Source: JBCBGF01 sp039820585
GTDB lineage: Bacteria; Pseudomonadota; Alphaproteobacteria; Rhodobacterales; Rhodobacteraceae
Direction: 5' to 3'
DNA: 64,000 nucleotides
Assembly (NCBI GenBank): GCA_039820585.1
Contig: JBCBPV010000001.1
Coordinates: 70,999 to 134,998, forward strand
Shown in pieces: positions 16,826-25,320 of the stretch (its first letter is position 1; each line of letters begins with the position of its first letter). The notes beneath the pieces are model-generated. The model was not told the origin of the DNA. It saw nothing but the letters and a program-made list of their open reading frames with translations, and ran no database searches. A program made the translations under genes and the position numbers.

Positions 16826-17734
16826 CTATCCTTCCAATCTGGTGCCAGGGGGCAAGGGCGTGCCGCGCAGAAACGCGCCCGCGGGTTGCGCACCGCGTCC
16901 GGCAATTTGTGCTTCTTGGATGTCGACAGCGCCGGTGCCGCAGGCGATGGTAAAGCCCTCCAGCACGGTCCCAGGCGCCCCCTGCCCCGTCGCCACGCGC
17001 GACCGCAACAGCTTCAGGCGCTTGTTCCCCAGCATCGTCCACGCGCCGGGAAACGGCGACAGGCCACGGATCTGGCGGTCCACCTCTTCCGCCGGTCGGG
17101 TCCAGTCGATGCGGGCCTCGGCCTTGTCGATCTTGGCCGCATAGGTCACGCCCTCCTCGGGCTGCGGTGCGGGCGTCAGCGACTCCAGGCGGCCCAGCGT
17201 CAGGCGGATCAGATCCGCCCCCATCTGCGACAGCCGGTCATGCAGATCGCCGGTCGTATCCCCGGCGCCAATGGCCGTGGCCGCGCGCATCAGCACGGGG
17301 CCTGTATCAAGCCCCGCCTCCATCTGCATGATGCACACGCCGGTCTCGGCATCGCCTGCCAGGATCGCCCGGTGGATCGGCGCCGCCCCACGCCAGCGCG
17401 GCAGAAGTGAAGCGTGGATATTGAGACACCCCTGCGCAGGCGCATCCAGGATGGCTTGGGGCAGGATCAGACCGTAGGCCACCACCACCGCAAGATCGGC
17501 CTCCAGTTCTGCAAACGCTGCCTGTTCTTCCGGCGATTTCAGCGATGCGGGGTGGCGCACCGGAACGCCCAGCAAAATGGCTTTCGCATGCACCGGCGAC
17601 ACGCGGTCCTTTTGACCCCGCCCGGCGGGCCGCGGCGGCTGGGTATAGGCGGCAGGCACCTCATGTCCGGCCTGCACCAGCGCCTCCAGCGCGGGCACTG
17701 AAAACTCCGGCGTGCCCATGAAGACGATCCTCAT
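16826..17734 (-). CDS. fmt: Methionyl-tRNA formyltransferase
   Basis: 302 residues, standard length. MRIVFMGTPEFSVPALEAL starts the Rossmann-like formyltransferase domain; GCLNIHASLLPRWRGAAPI contains the catalytic Asn-x-His, with the Asp in AGLDTGPVL. The C-terminal OB-like domain binds the initiator tRNA. The enzyme formylates Met-tRNA for initiation, and the def product later removes the formyl group. Its start overlaps the degenerate def paralogue by four bases, making a tight def - def-like - fmt operon. Confidence 0.97.
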   Translation of the reverse strand: MRIVFMGTPEFSVPALEALVQAGHEVPAAYTQPPRPAGRGQKDRVSPVHAKAILLGVPVRHPASLKSPEEQAAFAELEADLAVVVAYGLILPQAILDAPAQGCLNIHASLLPRWRGAAPIHRAILAGDAETGVCIMQMEAGLDTGPVLMRAATAIGAGDTTGDLHDRLSQMGADLIRLTLGRLESLTPAPQPEEGVTYAAKIDKAEARIDWTRPAEEVDRQIRGLSPFPGAWTMLGNKRLKLLRSRVATGQGAPGTVLEGFTIACGTGAVDIQEAQIAGRGAQPAGAFLRGTPLPPGTRLEG

Positions 17735-18078
17735 GGCACCGCCTTCTTGTACTTGCGCAGCAGCATGTCCCGCTTGGTGCGGCTCAACCCAGGCAGGCAG
17801 GGGCTGGCCTCGGTCAGGGCGGTGGTCAGGGGCGCGGCCTCGACCACCTCGGGGTTGGCCAGGCGCACCACCTTGCCACGCTCATCGCTGACATCGACCA
17901 CGGCCAGCCGCAGGCCCACACCGATCTGCGGCGCGGCCAGGCCCCAGCCCGGCATCGCCTCCATCGTTTCCACCATATCGTCCCAAATGGCGCGGATCTC
18001 ATCGGTGATCTTATCCACCGGATCGGCAGGCGTGCGCAGCATTTTGTGGGGCCAGCGCAGAATGAGGCGGACGGTCAC
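17731..18078 (-). CDS. Degenerate peptide deformylase paralogue lacking the catalytic core
   Basis: 115 residues from a GTG that overlaps the def stop by four bases. It keeps the fold start and motif 1 (GWGLAAPQ, residues 44-51), but motif 2, normally EGCLS with the metal Cys, is EASPCLPG, and motif 3 (HExxH) is absent. From memory, homologues in related bacteria are about 160-165 residues, continue from 'EASPNLPG' through a stretch ending in a Q-H-x-I-D-H-L segment, and finish with LSRTKRDMLLRK. Here LPG is joined directly to LSRTKRDMLLRK, as if roughly 50 residues were deleted in frame. It cannot bind the catalytic metal. The frame, both overlaps and the tail are intact, so it is probably still translated. 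Confidence 0.75.
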   Translation of the reverse strand: MTVRLILRWPHKMLRTPADPVDKITDEIRAIWDDMVETMEAMPGWGLAAPQIGVGLRLAVVDVSDERGKVVRLANPEVVEAAPLTTALTEASPCLPGLSRTKRDMLLRKYKKAVP

Positions 18079-18596
18079 GCGCGCGCCCGCTCACGCTTTA
18101 GCTTGACCATCTTGCGGGTGATCATCTGACGGCGCAGCGGTTTTAGATAGTCGATGAAAAGCTTGCCATCGAGGTGGTCGATCTCGTGCTGAACACAAGT
18201 GGCCCACAACCCATCAAATCGCTCGGCATGGCGGCCCCCGTCCAGCCCGGTCCAGGTCACTTCCACTTCGGCAGGGCGCTCGACATCGCCAAACTGCTCG
18301 GGGATGGACAGACAGCCCTCTTCATAGACGTTTTGCTCATCCGACGTCCAAGTGACCGCTGGATTGATCAACACCATTGGCCGCGGGGCCGCACCTTCTT
18401 CCTTGACGCAATCCATCACCAGAACGCGCTTGCCGATGCCAACCTGCGGCGCGGCCAGCCCGATACCCGGCGCGTTATACATCGTCTCCAACATATCATC
18501 GGCCAACCGACGCAACTCATCCCCGATATCCTCTACCGGGGTTGCCACCTTCTTCAAACGAGGGTCGGGGTGGATAAGAATGTCCTTCAGCGCCAT
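18075..18596 (-). CDS. def: Peptide deformylase
   Basis: 173 residues with all three motifs: GIGLAAPQ (residues 44-51), EEGCLS with metal ligand C95, and QHEIDHLDG with H137, E138 and H141. The enzyme removes the formyl group from nascent proteins. It is the first gene of the def - degenerate def - fmt group, with a four-base overlap to the next gene, and starts 108 bases from the divergent malY-like gene. Confidence 0.97.
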   Translation of the reverse strand: MALKDILIHPDPRLKKVATPVEDIGDELRRLADDMLETMYNAPGIGLAAPQVGIGKRVLVMDCVKEEGAAPRPMVLINPAVTWTSDEQNVYEEGCLSIPEQFGDVERPAEVEVTWTGLDGGRHAERFDGLWATCVQHEIDHLDGKLFIDYLKPLRRQMITRKMVKLKRERARA

Positions 18597-18704
18597 TTCC
18601 CTGATCTAGGACAGGGCGCGGGCCGCCGCAAGCAGTGGGGTTGAAGGGACCGGTGGGCCCGTTAGGTACCATTCCACATCTGTCCACAACAGTATGAGCC
18701 GCGC

Positions 18705-19892
18705 ATGTTTGATTTCGATACGCCCCTGCCGCTGCGGGACACCCATTGCTCCAAGTGGGACGCGGTTGCGAGCGTGTTCAAGGATCTGCCCGAACAGCCG
18801 CCCGTGGATGAGGTGATCCCGATGTGGGTGGCCGATATGGATTTCAAAGCGGCCCCACCGATCCTGGCCGCCCTTGAGGCCGAGGTGTCGCGCGGGCATC
18901 TGGGCTATTTCACCAACGACCGCCCAATCGCCGAACTGGTCGGCCAATGGATGCAGACACATCACGGCTGGCAGGTCGATCCCGACTGGGTCCGATTCAC
19001 GCGCGGGGTGATTGAAGGCGTGGCCCTTGCGGTGGGCGCGTTCAGCGCACGCGGTGACGAGGTCATCGTCTTCTCGCCTGTCTACCACGCCTTCTACCGC
19101 AAGGTCGAAGCGCTGGGCCGGGTGATCCGCGAGAGCGAGCTGGTGTTGGAAGACGGCGTCTACCACATGGATCTCGACGCGCTCGAAGCCTCGCTCAGCG
19201 GCAAGGAGAAGATCATGATCCTCTGCTCACCCCATAATCCCGGCGGGCGGTTGTGGTCGCAGGCCGAACTGGCCGCGGTGGCCGCGTTTTGCGAAAAGCA
19301 CGATCTGATCCTCGTGTCTGATGAAATCCACATGGACCTGACCTTTCCGGGTCAGTCCCACCTGCCAACGGGCGCCGCAGCCCCGGACAGCTATTCCCGA
19401 CTGATCATGCTCAGCGCGGCATCCAAAGGGTTCAACACCGCGGGCGGCGAAACCGGCTTTGCGATTATCCCCGATCCATCCGTGCGCGCGGCAATCGACG
19501 TGGTCCGATCCGCGATCAGCGGAACCATGAACCGTTTTGGCATGGCCACCACCAAAGCCGCGTTTTCAGACGGGGCGGAGTGGAGCCTGGCGGTGCGTAC
19601 CTATCTGGCAGGCAACTTCACACTTTGGCGCGACCGGATCAGCGCCCTGCCGGGGATCAAGGTGATGGATATGCCGTCGACATACCTGACCTGGGTGGAC
19701 TTCTCCGGCACGGGCATGGATGCGGCCGAGGTGCGGCTGCGGCTGGGTCGTGACGCGCGGATCGCCACCAATCCGGGCGCGCAATTCGGCACCGGGGGCG
19801 AGATGTACAATCGCTTCAACATCGCCATGCCCCGCCCGCTGATGATAAATGCCATCGAGCGCATGGAAGCGGCGTTTGCCGATCTGCAGTAA
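18705..19892 (+). CDS. MalY/PatB-type PLP enzyme, probable cystathionine beta-lyase
   Basis: 395 residues, fold-type I PLP enzyme. The start FDTPLPLRDTHCSKWD and IPMWVADMDF are hallmarks of the MalY/PatB group. SPHNPGGRLW and SDEIHMDL bind the cofactor ring, and K241 in SAASKGFN is the Schiff-base Lys. Members cleave the C-S bond of cystathionine to homocysteine, pyruvate and ammonia, and some act as aminotransferases or regulators. In this context, methionine or sulfur metabolism is the best guess. Confidence 0.88.
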   Translation: MFDFDTPLPLRDTHCSKWDAVASVFKDLPEQPPVDEVIPMWVADMDFKAAPPILAALEAEVSRGHLGYFTNDRPIAELVGQWMQTHHGWQVDPDWVRFTRGVIEGVALAVGAFSARGDEVIVFSPVYHAFYRKVEALGRVIRESELVLEDGVYHMDLDALEASLSGKEKIMILCSPHNPGGRLWSQAELAAVAAFCEKHDLILVSDEIHMDLTFPGQSHLPTGAAAPDSYSRLIMLSAASKGFNTAGGETGFAIIPDPSVRAAIDVVRSAISGTMNRFGMATTKAAFSDGAEWSLAVRTYLAGNFTLWRDRISALPGIKVMDMPSTYLTWVDFSGTGMDAAEVRLRLGRDARIATNPGAQFGTGGEMYNRFNIAMPRPLMINAIERMEAAFADLQ

Positions 19893-19895
19893 GGC

Positions 19896-20246
19896 TCAGT
19901 CTTTTTCGATCAGCGCGACAGGGGCGAACTCGTCCCGCACATAATCGCGTGGGGCATGATCCAGCGCCGGTGTCGCACGCTTGAACTCAAACACACGCTC
20001 GCCCGCTTCTTCCGACGAGGCGACGATCAGGCATTGCGACATGTGCCGCCCGCCGTCGAACACATCGACCAGACCACGCAGATGCGGGGCATCATCGCTG
20101 TCCAATGCAAAGCCATCGTCCCAGTAGCGCAGGATCGTAAACGTCTCGTCCCCCGCCTTGACCTTTAGACGCGAGCGTTTGCGCTGATTGTGCTTGCGCG
20201 CAAGCTCCAGCCCGGCACGCACTTCTTTCGGAAGATATTCAGACAT
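19896..20246 (-). CDS. Conserved hypothetical protein
   Basis: 116 residues from ATG 20246, preceded by a G-rich ribosome site. It has a basic N-terminal helix (LARKHNQRKRSRLKVKAG), then a beta-rich middle (FTILRYWDDGFALDSDDAPHLRG) and a short C-terminal block. There is no signal peptide or membrane segment. I do not recognise the family; it resembles short roseobacter proteins of unknown role. The frame extends to 20315, but the added stretch has no good start signal. It ends three bases after the convergent malY-like gene. Confidence 0.65.
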   Translation of the reverse strand: MSEYLPKEVRAGLELARKHNQRKRSRLKVKAGDETFTILRYWDDGFALDSDDAPHLRGLVDVFDGGRHMSQCLIVASSEEAGERVFEFKRATPALDHAPRDYVRDEFAPVALIEKD

Positions 20247-20484
20247 TTGCAGCCCCCCAGCCTTACGGGGAACAATGCCCGGTATTTCCCCCCGGTCAAG
20301 CGGGGTCGAATGCATTTTATCGATTTTTTACAGATCACACGTGGTTGCATCGGTTTGTTTCTTTTAGGGCAACAGTCAGAAGACCCATGCTGTGCAAAAT
20401 AGCAGGGACGATGCGCGTATCTGGATGTTTGCGTGCGCATTGAAACGAGGTAGGTCCGGTTGGGCAGACACAAGGGAGACGACG

Positions 20485-21480
20485 ATGGGCCAGTTGCTGG
20501 ACGGAAAATGGGTCGACAACGCCACCGCGGCGTTCGTGCAAACCGGCGGCGCGTTCCAGCGCAAGCCATCGGTCTATCGCAACTGGATCACCGCCGATGG
20601 CAGCGCCGGGCCCACCGGCACCGGCGGTTTCAAGGCAGAGGCCGGGCGCTATCACCTGTATCTCAGCCACGCTTGCCCCTGGGCCAACCGCACCTTGATC
20701 TTCCGCCACCTCAAGGGCCTGACCGATCTGATCACAATCTCAGTCGTCCACCCCGACATGCTGACCGACGGCTGGACGTTTGACACCGATTTCGACGGGG
20801 CCACGGGTGACACCCTGTTCGGCCTGTCCCATATGCGCGACGTCTACCTGAAAGACGATCCCGCCGTCACAACCCGTGTCACAGTGCCGGTCCTCTGGGA
20901 CAAACAGCAGAACATGATCGTGTCGAACGAGAGCTCGGAAATCATCCGCATGTTCAACAGCGCCTTCGATCACCTGACCGGCAACACCGATGACTACTGG
21001 CCCGAAGACATCCGCGACGACATCGAAGCGGTGAACGCGCGTGTCTATCATACGCTGAACAACGGCGTGTACCGCTCCGGCTTCGCGGGCAGTCAGGACG
21101 CCTACGACACCGCCGTGTATGAGCTGTTCGACACCATGGACTGGCTGGAAGACCGGCTGAGCACCCGTCGCTTCCTGATGGGCGACAGGCTGACCGAGGC
21201 GGACTGGCGGCTGTTCGTGACGCTGGTGCGGTTCGATCTGGTCTATCATCTGCACTTCAAGTGCAACCGCAACCGGGTGATCGATTTCCCCAACCTGTGG
21301 GCCTATACGCGCGAACTGTACCAGATGCCGGGGATCGCGGATCTCATCAACTTCGATCACATCGTGCGCCACTATCACTACAGCCATGAGACGATCAATC
21401 CGCTGCGGATCATCCCGATCAATCCGGTGATCGACTGGATGGAACCCCATGGCCGCGCCACAATGCTGGGCGCCGCCTAG
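20485..21480 (+). CDS. Glutathionyl-hydroquinone reductase (xi-class glutathione S-transferase)
   Basis: 331 residues from ATG 20485 with AGGGAG ten bases upstream. HACPWANRTLIFRHLKGL carries the catalytic Cys of the YqjG/ECM4 group, in place of the Ser/Tyr of ordinary GSTs. ISVVHPDM, VPVLWDKQQNMIVSNESSEIIRM (two blocks) and GDRLTEADWRLFVTLVRFD follow the family order. These enzymes remove glutathione from glutathionyl-hydroquinones in the cytoplasm. The 238 bases upstream are AT-rich and probably hold its promoter. Confidence 0.93.
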   Translation: MGQLLDGKWVDNATAAFVQTGGAFQRKPSVYRNWITADGSAGPTGTGGFKAEAGRYHLYLSHACPWANRTLIFRHLKGLTDLITISVVHPDMLTDGWTFDTDFDGATGDTLFGLSHMRDVYLKDDPAVTTRVTVPVLWDKQQNMIVSNESSEIIRMFNSAFDHLTGNTDDYWPEDIRDDIEAVNARVYHTLNNGVYRSGFAGSQDAYDTAVYELFDTMDWLEDRLSTRRFLMGDRLTEADWRLFVTLVRFDLVYHLHFKCNRNRVIDFPNLWAYTRELYQMPGIADLINFDHIVRHYHYSHETINPLRIIPINPVIDWMEPHGRATMLGAA

Positions 21481-21839
21481 GCCGACATCCCGTGATGTTC
21501 CACGATGGCCGCAAGGTCTGCGGGCGCGGTCTTGGCGGCAACGAAGGCTGCGGTGTTCGGGAACAGGTTGAAGATCGACCCGTCTGAGAAAAACCGCTCG
21601 TTGGTGACAAAGACAACCCGCGCATTGGGGCGGCGGTAACTGGCGTAGTCGGCGACTGCCCCTGAACTGCCCCCCGGCAGATGCAAGTTCAGTATAATCA
21701 CCTGGATCGGCCCGTCCCGCAGCGCTTGGACAGCCGCGGTCTGGGATGTGGCGACGGTGACGGTCGCACCAAGGCGTTCCAGGTGGCGCGACCAGACCGA
21801 ACATAGGTCTGCGTCGCCCTCGACAATCAGGACATTCAT
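21477..21839 (-). CDS. Single-domain response-regulator-like protein with Asn at the phospho-site
   Basis: 120 residues from ATG 21839. The start MNVLIVEGDADL and the VIILNLHLPGG block match a CheY-like receiver, but the phospho-accepting Asp is Asn (N51), and the usual acidic pair is E7/D9. T79 (VVFVTNE) and K103 (FVAAKTAP) sit where the switch Thr and conserved Lys belong. There is no output domain. From memory, close homologues in other roseobacters have the same Asn, so phosphorylation-independent signalling is likely a family property. It ends convergently with the glutathione transferase (four-base overlap) and is divergent from the lytic transglycosylase. Confidence 0.78.
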   Translation of the reverse strand: MNVLIVEGDADLCSVWSRHLERLGATVTVATSQTAAVQALRDGPIQVIILNLHLPGGSSGAVADYASYRRPNARVVFVTNERFFSDGSIFNLFPNTAAFVAAKTAPADLAAIVEHHGMSA

Positions 21840-22023
21840 CTTACCTCCAGCGCGCGAGCACACCGCGCGGCACCACCCGAGACCGACACTGTGGGCCAAT
21901 CCCTAACGAAAGGTTAACAGGTCAGTAACCTCGGTTAGCAAGGCGTAAATCCGCCGATCGCCGCCATTGTATTGCCTCACCGGACCGCTACGGTGCGCGG
22001 CAAATCGAAGGAGTGTTGATCCG

Positions 22024-23199
22024 ATGCGTCTGAGCCTTGCTGCCCTTCTGCTTACCCTTGCCCCGGTTCATGCACAGGCCAGCGTCGCCTGCGGCGGCAG
22101 CTTTGGGGATTTCGTAACCAAGATGAAGGCCGAGGCGGTGCAGCGCGGCCACGATCGCGCGACCGTCGACCGGTTCTTCGCCAGCGCCCGCCAAGACCCC
22201 AACGTCATCCGCGCCGACCGCGCGCAAGGTATCTTCCAACGCCCCTTCACCGACTTCTCGCGTCGGCTGATCAGCCAGGGCCGCATCGACAACGGCCGCC
22301 GCAATGCCGAGCGCTGGGGGTCGGTGTTCGACCGGATCGAAGCGGCCTGGGGTGTGCCCCGCGAAGTCATCCTCGCCTTCTGGGCGTTTGAGACGGATTA
22401 CGGCGCAGTGCAGGGCGATTTCAACACGGTGAATGCGCTTCTGACCCTATCCCACGACTGCCGCCGCCCCGATCTGTTCCGTCCACAGGTCTTCTCAGCC
22501 ATCGAGCTGTTTGAAAACGGCGATATCGACCCCGCCTCAACCACCGGCGCTTGGGCGGGAGAGATCGGGATGGTGCAGATGCTGCCCGGTGACATCCTGG
22601 AAAACGGTGTGGACGGCGATGGTGACGGTCATGTCTATCTGAAAACCTCTGCCCCCGATGCGCTGATGTCGGGGGGCAAGATGCTGTCCTCGCTGGGCTG
22701 GCGCCCGAATGAGCCTTGGTTGCAGGAAATCGTGCTACCGGCCGAGTTTGACTGGGCCGCGACGGGCATCGACAAGAAGCGGACCGTGGCCGATTGGGCG
22801 GGTGCAGGCGTGCGGGCGCGCACCGGGTCGCTGGCCGCGGCGAACCTGCCCGCCTCGATCGTTCTGCCCCAGGGCCGTAACGGCCCGGCCTTTATCGCGT
22901 ACCCGAATTTCGACGTGTATTTCGAATGGAACCAAAGCTTCGTCTACGTGCTGACCGCCGCCTACTTTGCCACTCGGCTTGATGGCGCGCCCGTGTTCGA
23001 CGCCCGCAATCCCTCCCCGCCCCTGTCGCAAGACCAGATGAAAGAGCTGCAGCGCAAACTGGCCGCCCGTGGCCATGACGTGGGCGGTGTCGATGGGATC
23101 CTTGGCGCCGGCACCCGCGCCGCGGTCCAGGCAGAACAGGCGCGTCTGGGGATGCCCCCTGATGCCTGGCCGACGGTGGAGCTGTTGAGCGCTCTCTAA
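22024..23199 (+). CDS. Lytic murein transglycosylase with peptidoglycan-binding domain
   Basis: 391 residues from ATG 22024. A cleavable signal peptide (RLSLAALLLTLAPVHAQA) sends it to the periplasm. The SLT/MltB-like domain contains FWAFETDYGAVQG, in which the Glu is the catalytic acid, and IGMVQMLPGD. A peptidoglycan-binding type 1 domain occupies the last 60 residues (MKELQRKLAARGHDVGGVDG). The enzyme cleaves glycan strands with anhydro-muramyl product. The frame from 21967 adds a non-signal N-terminus and is rejected. Its promoter region is shared with the receiver gene. Confidence 0.92.
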   Translation: MRLSLAALLLTLAPVHAQASVACGGSFGDFVTKMKAEAVQRGHDRATVDRFFASARQDPNVIRADRAQGIFQRPFTDFSRRLISQGRIDNGRRNAERWGSVFDRIEAAWGVPREVILAFWAFETDYGAVQGDFNTVNALLTLSHDCRRPDLFRPQVFSAIELFENGDIDPASTTGAWAGEIGMVQMLPGDILENGVDGDGDGHVYLKTSAPDALMSGGKMLSSLGWRPNEPWLQEIVLPAEFDWAATGIDKKRTVADWAGAGVRARTGSLAAANLPASIVLPQGRNGPAFIAYPNFDVYFEWNQSFVYVLTAAYFATRLDGAPVFDARNPSPPLSQDQMKELQRKLAARGHDVGGVDGILGAGTRAAVQAEQARLGMPPDAWPTVELLSAL

Positions 23200-23208
23200 G
23201 CGCGCCGC

Positions 23209-23871
23209 TCAGGCGGCGCTCGCCACCCGCGCGCGCTGCCATCGCATCACCAATTCTGCCAGGATCAGATAGGGCACGAAGAACGCAAACACCTGGATCT
23301 GATCGAACAGTCCGGTGAATGCCTCGTTGGACGCCAACCGATCGGTCAGGCTGTACCAGATCACATAGTGCATCCGGTAAATCCATGAGCCGACTGCCAG
23401 GATGATCAACCGTGTCGCCCAGGCCGCGTGGCGCGACATGTCCTTGTCTATGGCGTAGTAGACAGTGTTCGCCGCAGCCCCCATCAGGCACGCCCCGTAA
23501 ACCGCGAACCAAAGGCTCATCCACCACCCGCCCACCGTGCCGTTCAGCGCGATGTAGACCAGCCCTCCGATCCCGGTCACAAGGGCGAGGCCGAACAAAG
23601 CATAGCCCGCGCGCCGATGCAGATGCGGCCAGCGCCGGCGCAGGATCGGCAGGGCCTGCAATGGCACGCCAATGGTCAGGATGGCACCGGCCACCATGTG
23701 CACCGCGATGGCACTATTGGCAAACAACGCGCCGGGGGCGAAGACGCGTGAGATCGCCTCTGGCGCGGCCGCCGATAGGGCTTGTAACCCGAGAGTGGCG
23801 GAATGGATCACGAACCACGTGGTGTTCATCGCAAGGATGATCAGAACGACGGTGATCAGGGACTGCGGCAT
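23209..23871 (-). CDS. DUF2306 membrane protein
   Basis: 220 residues from ATG 23871. Six hydrophobic segments are visible. HMVAGAILTIGVPLQALPILRRRWPHLHRRAGYALFGLALVTGIGGL is the conserved DUF2306 core in two blocks, with a second basic/His segment (KDMSRHAAWATRLIILAVG). The family is of unknown function; the conserved His residues hint at haem or metal, unproven. A longer start at 23919 exists. It ends nine bases after the lytic transglycosylase on the opposite strand. Confidence 0.75.
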   Translation of the reverse strand: MPQSLITVVLIILAMNTTWFVIHSATLGLQALSAAAPEAISRVFAPGALFANSAIAVHMVAGAILTIGVPLQALPILRRRWPHLHRRAGYALFGLALVTGIGGLVYIALNGTVGGWWMSLWFAVYGACLMGAAANTVYYAIDKDMSRHAAWATRLIILAVGSWIYRMHYVIWYSLTDRLASNEAFTGLFDQIQVFAFFVPYLILAELVMRWQRARVASAA

Positions 23872-23928
23872 GACTGCTAAGATAAGGCACCAACGCGGCC
23901 GGGCCAGAGTGGACGGCACAGCCTGACC

Positions 23929-24345
23929 CTAAGGCATCACCCGCGACAGCACCTCGGTCAGTGCCGCACGCTCAGACGCGCTGATCGGGTCCAGCACCTC
24001 ATCAATCGTCTCAGCCAACACCCGACGCAGCATGTCGACCATCGCCGCCCCCGCTGGCGTCAGCGACACCACGCTGACGCGCGCATCACTCGGCGACGGC
24101 GCCCGGGCCAACAGCCCGCGGCGTTCCATCAGTTGGATCGACCGCGTCATCTGCGATTTGTCACGACCCACGCGGCGGGTCAGATCCTGAATGCCCGTGG
24201 GGCCCATATCGCCCAGCGTCAGCAAGATCATGCAATTGGCGGGGCCCAGCCGCTCGGTATCAAACTGCGGCGCCTTCGCGTGAAGCGAGCCATGCATCCG
24301 GCGCATCAACCGGTCGATCAAAAGGGCAAGGGTGACGTCGGGCAT
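23929..24345 (-). CDS. MarR-family transcriptional regulator
   Basis: 138 residues with a winged-helix domain: LGPANCMILLTLGDMGPTGIQDLTRRVGRDKSQMTRSIQLMERRGLL holds the helix-turn-helix and SPSDARVSVVSLTPAG the wing. MarR proteins are dimers that usually repress an adjacent divergent gene until a small ligand binds. The divergent gene at 24451 codes for a small membrane protein, and the shared 105-base region contains a palindrome over the probable promoter, so autoregulation and control of that gene are likely. Confidence 0.92.
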   Translation of the reverse strand: MPDVTLALLIDRLMRRMHGSLHAKAPQFDTERLGPANCMILLTLGDMGPTGIQDLTRRVGRDKSQMTRSIQLMERRGLLARAPSPSDARVSVVSLTPAGAAMVDMLRRVLAETIDEVLDPISASERAALTEVLSRVMP

Positions 24346-24357
24346 GGTCGCTTTTGG

Positions 24358-24389
24358 TTGACTTTATCCACCATTACACTCTAGTAGAG
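24358..24389 (+). promoter_or_regulatory. Probable promoter of 24451 gene with overlapping MarR operator
   Basis: TTGACT at 24358-24363 is a good -35 element. A weak -10 (CTAGTA, 17-base spacer) lies inside the perfect palindrome CTCTA-G-TAGAG at 24379-24389. An operator over the -10 of the gene divergent from a MarR gene is the usual repressor layout. The assignment is by position and symmetry only. Confidence 0.42.
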
Positions 24390-24450
24390 GCCAACACCGT
24401 ATCGAAACCGCGGCACTTGGCCAATGGCCCAAGACCGCAGGAAAGAGCCG

Positions 24451-24897
24451 ATGACCGATAGCCAAGCCCTCGTCCTGAAAATTGCCGCCGTTTTGTGGAT
24501 CGTCTGGGGTGCCGTTCATCTGTTCGCCGGTATCGTTGTTCTAACCAGCGACGCGTCAGCCGGGTTCGCCGCGATTGCCGATGCGGTCGATCCCGCGACG
24601 CTTCGGGCCGATTACCATCCAGCGGCGGGCGGCATCCTGAACCAGCATGGCTGGAACCTGGGCTGGTTCGGGATCGCGACGATGATCGGGGCGGTACTGA
24701 TCTGGCGCCGAAACATCACCGCGATCTGGGTCACAGGCATGGTCGGCGGGCTGGCCGATTTGGGTTACCTGCTGTTCGTCGATTTCCCGGGCTACGTGAA
24801 CGTCTTCCCGGGCACAGTGATGACCTTGATCTCTGGCACTGCCATCGTGATCAGCTTTTGGGTCTGGCTATCAAAGCGCCAGGCATCGACGGCCTGA
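24451..24897 (+). CDS. Small four-helix membrane protein, possibly MarR-controlled
   Basis: 148 residues from ATG 24451, preceded by AGGAAAG. Four hydrophobic segments are visible (IAAVLWIVWGAVHLFAGIVVL, NLGWFGIATMIGAVLIW, IWVTGMVGGLADLGYLLFV, VMTLISGTAIVISFWVWL). I do not recognise a named family. The AVHLFAGI start and evenly spaced helices resemble small DoxX-like or DUF-type inner-membrane proteins. It is divergent from the MarR regulator, which suggests an inducible stress or efflux-related role; this is inference. Confidence 0.7.
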   Translation: MTDSQALVLKIAAVLWIVWGAVHLFAGIVVLTSDASAGFAAIADAVDPATLRADYHPAAGGILNQHGWNLGWFGIATMIGAVLIWRRNITAIWVTGMVGGLADLGYLLFVDFPGYVNVFPGTVMTLISGTAIVISFWVWLSKRQASTA

Positions 24898-24900
24898 CCG

Positions 24901-25263
24901 CTACTCTGCCCCCCGCTCGCGCACCGGAAACCGCGTGCCGTCTTCGATGATCAGCGTCAGACGCTCCCCCGCGAAGACAAACGTGTCACAGCGCGACGAT
25001 CCGTTGTCGAAGGCCACGCAGACCGTGCTGTCATCGTGGGTTGTATAGGCGCCGGTCCAGGCCGGGCCGTCATCCTCATAGGTATAGGCGTATCGCCCAT
25101 CCGCCTGATAGCGCGACTTGGAACCATCGAAGAACTCAACCACCATGCCCGACAGGGTGTCTGTCAGCTCTAGTGACGTCATCATGCGATCATCGGGGCG
25201 TAGGCCCTGGGCTGAGGCGGCGGTCGCCAAAAGCGCAAACAGGGCAGCGATGCGAAATACCAT
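24901..25263 (-). CDS. Secreted small hypothetical protein
   Basis: 120 residues. A clear signal peptide (VFRIAALFALLATAASAQG) is followed by a beta-rich domain with a Cys pair (TVCVAF, SRCDTF) that may form a disulfide in the periplasm. SGMVVEFFDGSKSRYQADGRYAYTYEDDG looks like a lipocalin-type or 'YARHG-like' strand pattern, with no family assigned. It is convergent with the membrane protein gene, with a three-base gap, and lies upstream of the smc end. Confidence 0.7.
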   Translation of the reverse strand: MVFRIAALFALLATAASAQGLRPDDRMMTSLELTDTLSGMVVEFFDGSKSRYQADGRYAYTYEDDGPAWTGAYTTHDDSTVCVAFDNGSSRCDTFVFAGERLTLIIEDGTRFPVRERGAE

Positions 25264-25320
25264 GGCGCAACGCTAACAGGTTTCGTCGGCCCGCCCGGTC
25301 AGATCATCGTGATCGGGGCA

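Noticed and set aside
20740..21804. 354-residue minus-strand frame over the glutathione transferase
   Set aside because: Antisense to a well-conserved gene and crossing the end of the receiver gene; no family match.
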